From the NCBI GenBank assembly GCA_033297205.1, contig MU859082.1, positions 203,661 through 267,660 of the forward strand: a stretch of DNA of 64,000 nt, in the 5' to 3' direction. Positions 1 to 11,314 of the stretch are shown here, in pieces (position 1 is the first letter of the stretch; each line of letters opens with the position of its first letter). The stretch comes from Pseudoneurospora amorphoporcata (lineage: Eukaryota > Ascomycota > Sordariomycetes > Sordariales > Sordariaceae). The notes beneath the pieces are model-generated. The model was not told the DNA's origin and did no database searches. It saw only the letters and a list, made by a program, of their open reading frames with translations. The position numbers and the translations under genes were made by a program.

Positions 1-283
1 CACCTCATGAGAGAACAATAGGAAGAGCTGGGACGAAACTTGGGGCATGCAATTCCCCTCAGGTCAAGTGACCGTCGCCCCAATTCTCACAGGAGAACAA
101 TAGGACGAACCTGATATTGAAACCGGCAGGCAATGTCCCTCGAAAGGTGTTTGGGAACCGATGTCTAAGTTGGTTCACTTCTTCGAAACTTCCTGTGGAA
201 AAAATTCCTCCTCCTACTTAACCGTTGTATGGTAGCTTCCTCGAACACCCACTGTTGAGTCTTTCTTTTCGTCAGCTATCGAC
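1..283. other. Idiomorph spacer upstream of MAT1-1-2
   Basis: No coding region is supported here. The stretch is presumably the 5' region of MAT1-1-2 inside the MAT1-1 idiomorph. It contains a 13-bp direct repeat (GAGAACAATAGGA) at 11-23 and 93-105. The remaining idiomorph, where MAT1-1-3 would be expected, lies outside the window to the left. Confidence 0.5.
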
Positions 284-1531
284 ATGGATCTCCTCAACAT
301 GCAACTTAGACGATCAGAGCAACCAGTTATGCTCGAACAAAGCCGCATCTCTAGCCAGGAAGGCAAGGATCTCGAAGTGATGTACAAGGTAACAACCTGT
401 CTAGCCTGGATACGCTCATTTACTTGTCACTGATGAATTGGTCAGAAACTCCATCAGCTACAGGCCAGGCTTTCTCGTTCACTTCTTTCAGAGGCAATCA
501 AGGAGTTCGAAGAGAACCTTCAGTGTCTTTTCCATGAAGCCAAGCTCTTGCTATGCACAAAAAGAACGAAGTATCGCCAAAGCTGGTTCGGGTCTAGCAA
601 CGAGTTCGGGCCTAATAACGAGAGCAAAATCATCAAGGCAGCATGCCGCATCATTGAGTCGACAAACACGATTCTTAACTTCCTCTCGTTTCTTGAGAAG
701 AAACGAGGAATGCCATCAGGCGGGGATCAAAGACTCCAACAAGCTGCCTACAAAGGTCAGCAGTTCGCATTGCGCCTTCTTCGCTCACTTACAATTCACA
801 AAGATGCTCAGGAGATTCCCGGAAAGGAATTTGGCATGACCTACGGAAAAGAGGTGTATATGTTGGATGGTCATATTTTGCGCAGGTCAAAGCGAGAGGT
901 CGTGGGGCAGGCGGGGGGAGTGAACTGGCACGTTGATCATACTCATCACCCTTTGAGGCGCGTTCCAGGTACCCCATGGCACAAGTTCTTTGGCAATCTT
1001 GAAGTTGACGACGACCAGAGGCTTCACCTATTTGATGATGATACGTCCGCCAAGACCGATCGAAATGGCCTTCGAAAGTTTTCCGTAATTATTCCTGAAA
1101 CTGCTGAATTTTTCCTGGACGAAATCAGCAGCGAGCATCAGCAAGTTGCTACGATACACACAGAGGTGAGTACTTCAACGTGTCTAAAGAAAACAAAATT
1201 TGCACGACTGACAGACGGTAGGATGGACACGCCCAGCCACCAGTCCCGACGCCTATTCAGCAAGAGGCAGGCTATGTTGCAGCAGGACAACCCGAGGTGG
1301 TGTTTCATCATGGAGGCTTGCGCCAGGTTCGTATAATTCTGCCCACTACTGACTGATGGCGATGTGCTAACAACTAGTTAGCAGATCGTGGATTACAGCC
1401 AGGAGCGCCAGTTTAGTACCCTCTCCAATGTTTTCACTCGACCCGCAATTTGGGGGGAGAGTCTGGACCTTGCGGATGACTTTGACCCTCGAGAGGGTGT
1501 GCAGCAAGAGGAGCACGTTTACCACATTTGA
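284..1531 (+). CDS. MAT1-1-2: MAT1-1-2 mating-type protein (HPG/PPF domain; mat A-2 type)
   Basis: This is a mating-type gene of the MAT1-1 idiomorph. In Sordariomycetes its product is needed for fertile fruiting-body and ascus development after fertilisation; its biochemical role is not settled. I read four exons: 284-388, 446-1165, 1222-1326 and 1385-1531, giving 358 residues, close to the roughly 373 I recall for Neurospora mat A-2. Introns of 57, 56 and 58 bp have donors GTAACA, GTGAGT and GTTCGT and acceptors CAG, TAG and CAG, and all joins keep the frame. The family's His-Pro-Gly signature is visible as HHPLRRVPG at about residues 202-210, followed by TPWHKFFG. The start was chosen because it gives the full family length and lies after a stop-rich leader. 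It sits 383 bp upstream of MAT1-1-1 on the same strand. Family assignment rests on motif recall and position, not an alignment. Confidence 0.88.
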
Positions 1532-1914
1532 CGGAGGTGGTAAAATCCGAGGCTCGTACATGTAATGCTAGTTTCAATCAAATAAAGGGAACCATGATTC
1601 GATTCAGGTTACTTTCACTTTTTCTTATCAAGTTCACAAAGCTGTCCTGTCTTATGTAATCCAAGCCCTTTTTGAAGTTCCGCCCCCAGTGCAGCAAACC
1701 CCCTCGGTGCCCGGTCAAGTGAAGGGAGGGAGAGTTGCCCCACTCAAAACCAACCCCCATGTCTTAGTTTCATTTAAGAAAGGCTAGTTCATCTTTCCAC
1801 CTTCACCCTCCCACCACCTTTCCCGGAACATCAGCTTCCGCAACCAAAATCTCGGCAGCACTTCCTCACGTCCTGAACGTTCCCCAATCAAGAACTCAAA
1901 CCGCCAGAAGCACG
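1532..1914. promoter_or_regulatory. MAT1-1-2 / MAT1-1-1 intergenic region
   Basis: This 383-bp stretch separates two co-directional mating-type genes. It holds the 3' end of MAT1-1-2 and the MAT1-1-1 promoter and leader. The last 120 bp is pyrimidine-rich (CTTTCC/CACCCTCCC runs) with a CCAATC motif near 1884, about 30 bp before the start codon. No open frame of note. Confidence 0.5.
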
Positions 1915-2989
1915 ATGTCGGGCGTCGATCAATTCGTCAAGACGTTCGCCAACCTCCCTGAGCGCGATCGCAACGCGGCAGTGAGTGCTATCTTAGCCAT
2001 GATGCGCACCGGTCCTGGTCCTGTTCCTCAAATCCCCGAACCTGTTTCCCAAACCCCCGTACCAAAGAAGAAGAAGGTCAATGGTTTCATGGGTTTCAGG
2101 TGTAAGTCAAATCTGAATCAATGCTGTCGAGAATCCTTATTGATTGCCTTTTATTTCAGCATACTATTCCCCGCTCTTCTCTCAGCTCCCTCAAAAGGAG
2201 ATATCGCCCTTCATGACCATTCTCTGGCAGCACGATCCCTTTCACAACGAATGGGATTTCATGTGCTCGGTGTATTCGTCAATCCGCACCTACCTCGAGC
2301 CGGAAAACGTACCCCCGCAGGAGCAGCAGAAGGTTACCTTGCAACACTGGCTTCACTATGCCGTCCCCCAAATGGGAGTGATCACCCGCGACAACTACTT
2401 GATCTCGCTTGGCTGGAACCTCGTCCCGATGCCCAACGGCACTCACGACCTCATGCGCACAGCTCTTCCTATGTTTAAGCAGAACCTACAGCCCATGAAC
2501 GGCCTATGCCTGTTCAACAAGTGTCTCAACAGCGGTTTGATTGTCCCCAATCAACACCTTGTCATCGCCAAGCTTTCAGACCCTAGCTACGACATGATCT
2601 GGTTCAACAAGCGCTATCACCGTCAGCAGAGACACGCCGGCCAAGCTGGCAGTTCTGAACTTGGTGTGTCGGCGCTCTTCCCTCGCAATTACGCAGTCGC
2701 TGCAGAGGTAGATGGCGTCGCCAATCTTCCTCTCTCTCATTGGATTCAGCAGGGAGATTTCGGCACCGAATCCGGATACTCAGCTCAGTTTGAGACCTTG
2801 TTGGATTCAATCCTTGATAATGGAAACCCCATCTCAACACTTGAGAATGGAAACACCACCAGCAATGAATCCTACAACATGGCTTTGGCTATGGATGTTC
2901 CCATGATAGGTTAGTGGAAGATGAGGTACCATGTCGCATAGCTTTACTCGTGAGCTGGCCATTTGGCAGGATTTAACGGAGGAGCATAG
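1915..2989 (+). CDS. MAT1-1-1: MAT1-1-1 alpha-box mating-type transcription factor (mat A-1 type)
   Basis: This is the master regulator of MAT1-1 mating identity, a nuclear alpha-domain DNA-binding protein (alpha1 family, HMG-like fold) that controls pheromone and receptor expression and fertilisation. I read three exons: 1915-2101, 2160-2909 and 2970-2989, giving 318 residues. The first intron (58 bp, GTAAGT) falls inside a Ser codon of the conserved alpha box, the family's usual intron site. The second intron (60 bp, GTTAGT) leaves a tiny last exon encoding FNGGA, which matches the Neurospora mat A-1 C-terminus as I recall it. The alpha box starts at KKKVNGFMGFR (residue about 52) and continues through SPFMTILWQHDPFHNEWDF and WNLVPMPNGTHD. 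It is longer than the 288 residues I recall for N. crassa because of a Pro/Val/Gln-rich insert at about residues 33-50 and small inserts near residues 115 and 300. Confidence 0.95.
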
Positions 2990-5900
2990 AAGTACGGCGC
3001 AGTCACAACTTTCCTTTCCTTTGTCAAATCTGGGTTTCGTGGTATGGGTATACAAAGCGAGGGCGAAAAGGGTCTAGTTAGGTTTCTTTGTGCATTCATT
3101 GAGGGCGAATCATGAGACTTCACCATCGAATGGGGAGGAACGGGCAATTATACGGCAAGCAGGCAAGTAGCCGCCTAGATGGCAAGAGCAAATCAAATCG
3201 ATTAATCAGCGACGTCCATCATCTGATCTGGGATCATCTTCACTAGACTGAATCAATATGAACGTAAGCGTCGGCGGTATCGTTGCCGGATTTGACATGT
3301 CGTCGAGATAAAGCTATGGCCCGCCGCTGACGCCAACGCTTATGCATGCAACCTCACGCTAGCGCGGTTTCGTCGCTAAGCGGTGTACACAGTACACGTA
3401 GAAGCTGTTGTGCCCCTCAATATGGATCTGCCAAAGTTGCTCAACTTGCGGTTTCTGGGAGATCCGCATCATCAGCCCCAGTGTGGACAGCTGCCTCCCG
3501 TCTCTAAAAAGGTACATACGGGCGTGTACCCGACAACTCCGCAGAGTATGTGGAACGGCAAGTGCTAAGGAATATGTAAAAACCTTGGTGGTACCCCCCT
3601 TCCAGCGAGCAATGCCATTAATAAATGGATTCTACTCGAGAAGCCCACTATTCTTCACTTCCCCGTCAAACATCCCCGCCTTGGCTACACGTCCTGTAGT
3701 GTAGTCAAAAGGTTTTCTTATCTGGAAAGAAGTACCGAGTCTTGATTCAAGCGTTTGTAATCGTTGTCGTCGTTTGTCCTGTCTTTGAAGCTATCCCCCG
3801 GTGCAATTTGTCTCGAGACACACGATAGACCCTGATCCTACACTTACCTGGGACTTCCACTTATGACCACAAATATCGTACCCTTGCTTTGTGCTTGTTT
3901 TTTCAGTTTTTTCAGCTCCCTTACATTCCTTGTAGGACCCGGTGCCCACTGCATAGCATAGAGTATCATCTGTGCCCTCAGTGTCTTTACTGTGTCTGCA
4001 ATAGTGGCGTAAGGTGACTAGAGGTAGTATTACGATGCAATACATTTAGTATATTACAAACTTGTATAATATTGACCCAATCATATACTAGTTCTTTACA
4101 AATACTTACCGAGTAACCTGACATTTCTAGCTACTAAAATTAAAACTTAGATATGATATTAAGTCGGTACTATAGAAGTTTTTTAGTGGGTAAGTGTAGT
4201 GTAACACACATGCTTTCCAGACTTTGATATAACTAATACAGCCAGGGACCTGAAAAAGTATCAACATGTGCAACATATTATACATAGAAACTGAAGATGT
4301 AACAATAAGGCGAGATCCGTTATACACTGTTACATTCTTTCAGGTTTGTAAACTTGAAGTTTTAGATGATAAACATTTCACACTATATAAATTATGATCT
4401 TAACTTTGTCTTCGATTCAATCATTACATGATGAACTGTCGTCTTATTTATCATATACTGTTCGCTACATCGCTTACTTCTTTTACAGATTTTCAATAAT
4501 TATCACAAAAGTCTAGCGTTTATGCTAGTAACTCTAATATATTGCAAGGCGGTGGAATCAGCTCAGAAAATATGGGCTCTTTTCTCAATCATGAGAAGAA
4601 AGATCATGATTACATTTTGCCCAGGTTAAAGTTTACGAACTGATTTGATTGGCCGTAGACAGCTAATTATCTAGGCCAGATGCTCATCTCAAATCCATGT
4701 AGGTACCTTAGCTACCACGGTACGCCACTCCCCGGCTTTGCTGTATCCGTGGGTGATTACCCATTCGGTCTGATTCCAAGTTTCATACCTAATATTCGAG
4801 GAATTTTTGGAAATATGCTTGTCTCTAACAGGCTGTAAAAAGTGATATGTCAATCAGTGGCGTGGCAGGCGGAGTGTTTGCTAATGTGCTTGCGTAGTTC
4901 TGGCTTGGAAGTGTTAACGAGATCGGCTGACTTGCAAACATGTCTTGAGTGTCAGTGTGTGACTGCACACATGCTTGAGGCTCAATCCTAGTGACTTAAA
5001 ATTGCCATTTTATTAAATGTCATAATCTGTGCATTATTTCCAAGGGGTTCGTCGGAAGCAGAGTTGTTACCGAAGTTTGTAGCTACGGATATACAATTTG
5101 TTTCGCCCTCTGCATCATCGCAATGTCTGTTGATGCTGGATACATGAAGCCCGTTTGCCTGTGTTACCAAGTGTTGACTTTCCATATACCTAACACAATA
5201 CGGATCTCGAGTTTTTGAACTTATTGGAGTCAGATGTGTGCCTTAAGATTCGGACATCTGAAAGATCATGTCGATTTCCCGGAGTAAGCCCCAGTACACG
5301 GGTTCAGAGTGCTTAGAAAAAAAGGGATACGTTTATTGTGACTACGGCGTCTCATCAGGTAGAACACATACAACTGATTATGTGAACCGTACATCCACGT
5401 GCCTAAATGCCAAACTAATTATAATACCGATGATACCTTTGTGGATTTGAGACGGCTACATAATCATATGCACGCAGCCCCCTGCTTCCGGATTCGCTGT
5501 CGAGTGAAGACGGGATACAGACCTCGATCGGTACCTGTTTTGGGCCACCATCTTACCTTGCGGTGCGCAAGCGGATTTTACCTATATGTGTGGGATCGAG
5601 ATTCAAATATGCGTCGGTCCCATACCCTATCCTTGGTTTGAACTTCCCCTTCTGCCCACCCTAGATTTCCCTCTCCAGAGCCGTATACACTCGCGAAACC
5701 CGTGACCCAGGATCGAGGTTAAAGATCTCCAACAACCACGATCCATACGCTCTCTGACGGCCGCCAAAAGCATATGACATACCTATAATCTTCCGTTTTC
5801 TGCACAGCCTGGATTCCTATTTTTGTGAGTCTAGGTACTTAGGAACAAGAGATCATCGTTGAAATACTCACACATCCAGAACTAAAAGTACTTTTGCGCA

Positions 5901-7730
5901 GAGACTCCGTCCACTTCTAACCCCTCCTCCACGACCTCCTCACACCCAACGTGCCCTAGTATACCATCCTACAAACCACCGACGACCCTCAAACCCCAAG
6001 CCTTAACGCCACGACGAACACACGTTCCTCATGAGAAGGCCCCCCGGCATCTCCAACAGCATCACAACCAGCGGCGGTCCAGACAAGGAAGGCGAAGGAC
6101 GGGGGTAGACTTGGGATGTCGGATATCGGATGTTGGAGGTTGGATCAGTTCATAGAGGAAGAAAGAGGGAAGAAACAAGAGAAAGGGGGGGAACGTGCCT
6201 TGGTTGGGAACGTGAGGATACTGCTCTTGGACATCACAACCTTCTTTCCGCGGCGATTACCACCGGGTGTGGAACCTGGAACCTGGCGCTGGTATCCACA
6301 CAAATACCATTTATCCAAGCGGTCAGCTAGTGCGACGACAACGGCGACGACAGCTCTGAAGCAGCGCCGGGATGACAGAAGATGAACGGTAACCGACCGG
6401 AGAAGGAAACGGCACAAGCTGGCGGCTGGCTTGAGAGGAGCCTGCGAGGATGGGAAGAACGACGAAAAGTAAATCAAGAGCGAGGGCGGTGGACGAACTC
6501 CAAGACGATATTACATCCATCAAGAGTACGCGGAAAGGGGAAAGAGAACTGAAGGGGCGCATAACCCTTGAACCGGGAGAGTCTACTTAATGAGAGAACA
6601 GAAAACTTGACCGGGCAAGAAAAGAGGGCGTGGGCAACGAAACTTAACTTGAACATCTTCCAAAACCTTCCGAATGGCCATATGAAAACGTGCGAAACGG
6701 AGAGGGGAGGATATGAACGGAATGGGATGGGACAATGGACAAGAACAAAACAGCTGAGGACTGAAAAGCCCGGTTGACCGAGCAATGAAAGGAAAGAGGA
6801 GGATGATGAGGAGCAACACAGGGCGATACACAACAGTAGGACGAAATTCAATCGGCTATACACTCTCGACACATCTGGCAAAGTCTCGCCTCTGGCAGCG
6901 GGCTACTCTACCGACCGACCGACCGACCGACCGACCAACGGCGAATATTTAGCTGAGTGCTAGTGATGACTTGATGACTTTGTACCTTCTAGTTCTTTTC
7001 TTCTTCTCGATCATCGGGGACGAGTTGATTGATGTCTGTCGTCGCTTTTAAATATTCTGTTTGTGTTGGTTGGTAGTTTAAGCTTAGGCGTGGGATCTCA
7101 TATTGGCGTTTAGTCTTTGTTGGTTGTTGCTTGTTGGGAGGGACGGGCCGTCCAGGTTTTTAGGTTCGGCATCATGCGATTACCTTGGGTTGTGATTGCA
7201 CGAGATACCTGCTGCTGTGTCAGCTGCTCTGTACTACCACTCGGAGTTAAAACTAACGTCGTGGAGCAGCGAGCAGCGAAAGGGAAAAGTCGAAACCCAC
7301 TGAAACCCAATAACTTTTCAAATGAGAAGCAAAACGACGGAAGCCGGCATAATGACAGCGGAAGTGGCGCTTCGCGCAACTTGTGCAAAAGAAGCCACCC
7401 AAAGAGTGAACGGAACAACGATCCAACCCTGGGTCAACCCATTCAGGTCACACGACTCAGCAGACAAAAGGACAAGGTAAGTGGAATTAAGTTTAACACT
7501 GATGACATCTCCAAAAAGTGAATCCGGAACTAGGTACAGAGGGGTACATAGCACATTGCTAAGATATAAAGACGTCTGATGAATATTTTGGATGACATTG
7601 CGGAACCGGAACAAAATAGGGAAGAGGATCTGGTCGACTGTGTTTGCTCACGCTGCCCACTGAAGCGTGAAGCCAGCGAGAGGAATGAAGAATCGGGTGG
7701 ACTACAGCATCGCCGTGTGTTGCAGGACGA
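2990..7730. other. Gene-free spacer between MAT1-1-1 and SLA2, with an AT-rich block
   Basis: This 4.7-kb spacer separates the convergent 3' ends of MAT1-1-1 and SLA2. The right edge of the idiomorph presumably falls in its first part, but cannot be placed without a MAT1-2 strain. About 3980-4660 is strikingly AT- and TpA-rich with no long frame, as expected of RIP-mutated or decayed sequence. From about 5900 to 7000 the + strand becomes purine-rich and includes a CCGA microsatellite. I found no HMG-box (MAT1-2-1) and no recognisable protein in any frame. Confidence 0.6.
6910..6936. repeat. (ACCG)n microsatellite
   Basis: A tract of six and a half perfect tetranucleotide units (CCGA) lies in the spacer on the SLA2 side. 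No coding context. Confidence 0.9.
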
Positions 7731-10700
7731 TTAATCCTCGTCTTGCTGATACGAAATCTTGCGCATCTCACCGAGTCTGTAGCGTGCAGCGTTCAGTGCG
7801 TTTTCGAGTTGGAGGATTTCGACCTATGACAGAGAAAGGCATCATTAGCAATGGACACCATCATACGAAACCAAGGGGAAACCGGAAAACAGAAGACGAA
7901 GGAAACTTGGAAGGAAATACACACCTGCTGCTCCATCTCGCGCACCTTGAACTCGTGCGACCCAAGCTTGCTGTAGTCCACTTGCTCATCATCGGCATTG
8001 CGGTCCTTGATCATGCTCTGGACCTGTCTGACGAGCGCACGGCAGGCGGCACCGACAGCCTTGCTGGCTTCCTCTAGGCTCTCCTGGTTCTTGCTCATGA
8101 AGCCGGCCTTCACACGGCTGGCAGCCACAAGCTGGGCGGTGGAGGCCGCAACATTATTAGATGCAACGATGAGCTGCTCGGGGCTGTTGCGGTTGGAAAG
8201 AACTCCGTCGGCAGTCTCAATGAGAGTGCTGGTTGAGTTTGCAACAGCCTTGGCGGCGGAAATGAGACCCTCGGTCCATCTGTTGTTCTTCTTGTAGAAG
8301 GCAGTGCGCGAAGACGAGCCACGACCCGCCTGCACGATCTCCTGCTGTGTAGCGGTGGCCGCCTTGATGAGCTGTGAAATGGCGGTAGTAATGGCCATGG
8401 CGGCATCGAGGATGGAGTCGTGGACCTTGAGTTCGTAGGTAGTGTAGCCATCGCGAGGCTTGTTCTTGAGCTTCTGCAGACGGGCAACGGCAGCAGCAAT
8501 GGCATCGGCCGCCTTGCTGAGTTCTTGATCGACAATGTCGCCAAGGTCACCCTTATTAGCGAGCTGGCCGAAGCCAGGGGCGAAGGTCTCGACCAGCTTG
8601 TTCAGCTTTTGCAGGTTGATCTGGACATCGTTGTTGCTGTTGATGACAACATCTGTCTTCTGTAGGGGATCCATACCCTCAAGGCGGAAGCTCAACAGAC
8701 CGCGGAAGAACTTGACTGTCGAATGGGCAGATGAACGAGCACCGTTGATCAAGGAGTCACCCTTCTTCTCGTCAGTAGCGAGGCGAACGAGGCCCTTGGT
8801 GTTGCTGCACACATCCGCGATGGCGCCAGCAAATACGTTGGCGTTCTTGATCAGCTCCGCCGGGCTGCTGCTGGGACCATCGGCAATGAAAACGTTGAAA
8901 GCGGTAGCAAACTCCGTGGCACTGGCAGACGCCTTTTCAATCTGCGAGAGGACATAGGAAGGCGAAGCGTTCTGGTTTCCGGCTTGCATGGTGGAGTCGA
9001 GCTCATACATGGCATCATCAACACGCTGAACGCTGGCTTGCAGCACAGAGTCGATAATCTCGTTGACCTTCTCCAGCTGTGAGAGGATCAAAGCGTCGAG
9101 CTGGCCGTCAAGGGCAGAATCGGAGACACCCTGGTTGTTCCTGAGCTCATTGAGCTCAATCAATGTTTGGTCCATGCCAGCCTTGTATACCTCGAGCTCC
9201 TCCTCCTTCTCGCGAAGCAATGCTTCAAGATCCGAGCTGCCATCCCGTAGCTTGGATTGGGCCTCTTCCAATGCTCGTGACTTGATACGCAAAGCTTCCT
9301 CCAGATCGGCCATCTCGCGGTTGTACTTGGAGAGCATTGTAGAAAGCTCGTTGCCCTTGCTCCGCTCGAGATTATCGGCGCGGTCCAAGGCCATCCGCAA
9401 CTCCCTCTTGAGCTTCTCAACTTCGTCCTTGTTCGAGCCTGACAGCCTGTCCTTTTCATGAAGGGCCCTATCGCGCTCCCGAATCATGTCTGCCAGCTCC
9501 AAGTTCTTAGTCTTGATCTCACGCTCAAGCTTCTCCCGCTTCTCAATCGCTTCCTGGGCGGAAGCCGCCTTGAGCTGCACCGACTTGAACTTTTGGAGGA
9601 GGTCAAGATGCTCGTGACGAAGCTGGGAGTAGAGCTTTGCGAGCGCTTCGTACTTTGTCCTCCAAGTGTTGAGTTGTTCTTGTAGAGCACGAATCTGGTC
9701 ATCCCTGCTGCTGATTTGCTGGCCGTAGTTACCCTGGATCTGTTGCAACTCGCTTTCCAAAGCCTTGACCCTTTGGTCGTACTGCTGCAGCATGAGTTGA
9801 TCACGCTCGTACTGGGCTCGGGCATTCAGATTCTCCTGTTCAAGCTCAGCAAGCCGACCTTGAGTCTGCCATTGTGTCTGCTGGGCCATCAAGGCCTCTT
9901 GCTCCCTTTGCTGTTGCTCCATCAACCGACGCTGTTGTTCTTCGAAATCGCGTTGCGCTTGTAGTTGGGCTTGCTGCTGCGCTAGTAACGCCTGCTGCTG
10001 CTGTGCTTCCAAAACCCGCTGCTGCTCCTCGTATTCCCGGTTCTGCCTGTCAAGTTCATTCTTCCAGAACTCGGCCATGTCATCGGGCTCTTCGGATTTT
10101 GGTGCTGGGGGTGGAGGCGTTGGGCGCTTTTCGATTTCGTGCTTTGGCCGAGCAGGCAAAGCAGGTGCGTTTTCGTCCTCGGCTAGAAGGTTGGGCGGAT
10201 CCTGGGGAAGCTTGGGAATCGTAATCAGACTGGTGAGATAGCGAAGGTTCGAGCACTCGTAATAGAACTTGACCAGTCGGTAATGCTGAGCATCGTATCG
10301 TCCGCGCAACGGCTCCAACGCATCGATGTCGCCAGTGGAAGAGTGCATGGCGCGAAGCATGCTGGTGATGAACTTGTAGATGCCGTAGCTTTCGGTGACC
10401 AGAGGGACGAGGGCTGATATCCTGCACTCATTGTTGCCGACGTTCCGGAAGTGAGAGAATATGAGCTTCTGGAACTGGTCGATCTTGTCCTGAAGCGTCA
10501 TGAGGTCGGTAATGGTTTCATAACCCTCGTTCGGATCGTTGATGGCCTTGAGACTGATGTATTCCTCGTACTCGAACGTGCCGTTGAACTCGGGATGTTG
10601 TTGGTGGAACGAAAGCTTCGCCAGGAGGTAGTAGACGTATTCCTTGATCAGGGGCCCGTATCCCCGCACGCCTTCGCCGCCCATACCCCGGTTCAGACTG

Positions 10701-11064
10701 TCAATCCAGCCGCGGTTGGCCATGGCCTCTCTCAACGTCGCCGGGTGGCCTTCCTGAAGGACCTTGTGGATGGTGATGAGGGCCTTGAAGGTCTGGACCT
10801 CGTCAGCCATGATGGGTTGGACCTTCATGCCTGCCCAGAAGGACTGGGAGGACTTGTGGTCCCAGGTATATACGATACAGCTTCGAACATGCTTGCGTTT
10901 CGGGGCGGTCTCTTCGGCGCTGGTGGCCTTTCGGATGTTGATGGCCAGTTCGGCCTCGGATCTGTGTAGCGGCACCATCGGTCAGTATACATGCGCATTG
11001 GCGATTCGGGAGGGAGAACTCGACGGACGTACTTGGTATGATCGAGACTTCGTATGGTCGCCAT
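7731..11064 (-). CDS. SLA2: SLA2/HIP1R-type endocytic adaptor (ANTH + coiled coil + I/LWEQ)
   Basis: Sla2 links clathrin/PIP2 membranes to cortical actin during endocytosis and polar growth. I read three exons on the minus strand: 11064-11033, 10961-7925 and 7823-7731, giving 1,053 residues. The first intron (71 bp) follows MATIRSLDHTK, and the second (101 bp) precedes the final 30 residues ending QQDED. Domains in order: ANTH (about 10-280, with KRKHVRSCIVYTWDHKSS), a Pro patch (KRPTPPPPAPK), a Gln/Glu-rich coiled coil (about 310-610) and a talin-like I/LWEQ (THATCH) actin-binding module (about 800-1045, with SKAADAIAAAVARLQKL). The length fits the family. SLA2 is the classic flanking gene of ascomycete MAT loci, which supports the MAT calls. 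Its 3' end faces MAT1-1-1; its 5' end faces ATG3, so that pair is divergent. Confidence 0.97.
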
Positions 11065-11280
11065 GTTGGGCAGTCAAAGGGAAGCCGTGTCTTTGTAATG
11101 ATTATATTAGGTGTATATGGAGATGGCAGTTGGCGAGATATTATGGATGCGACAACGACCCGGCCCGGCAGACTGTTGGGCGCACGGCTTTGCAGGTGTT
11201 TCAATTAAAGAACGAGTAGTGGTCCAAGCTAAACAATAGGTGAGAGGAACTCGAGAATATCACGCGGCGACGGTGTTGCT

Positions 11281-11314
<34 letters not shown>

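Noticed and set aside
3834..3860. ACTTACCTGG motif resembling the 5' end of U1 snRNA
   Set aside because: The rest of U1 (stem-loop I, Sm site) is not present downstream.
3383..5641. Short frames between MAT1-1-1 and SLA2 as a possible MAT1-2-1 or extra MAT gene
   Set aside because: None contains an HMG-box pattern, and splicing them did not yield a recognisable protein.
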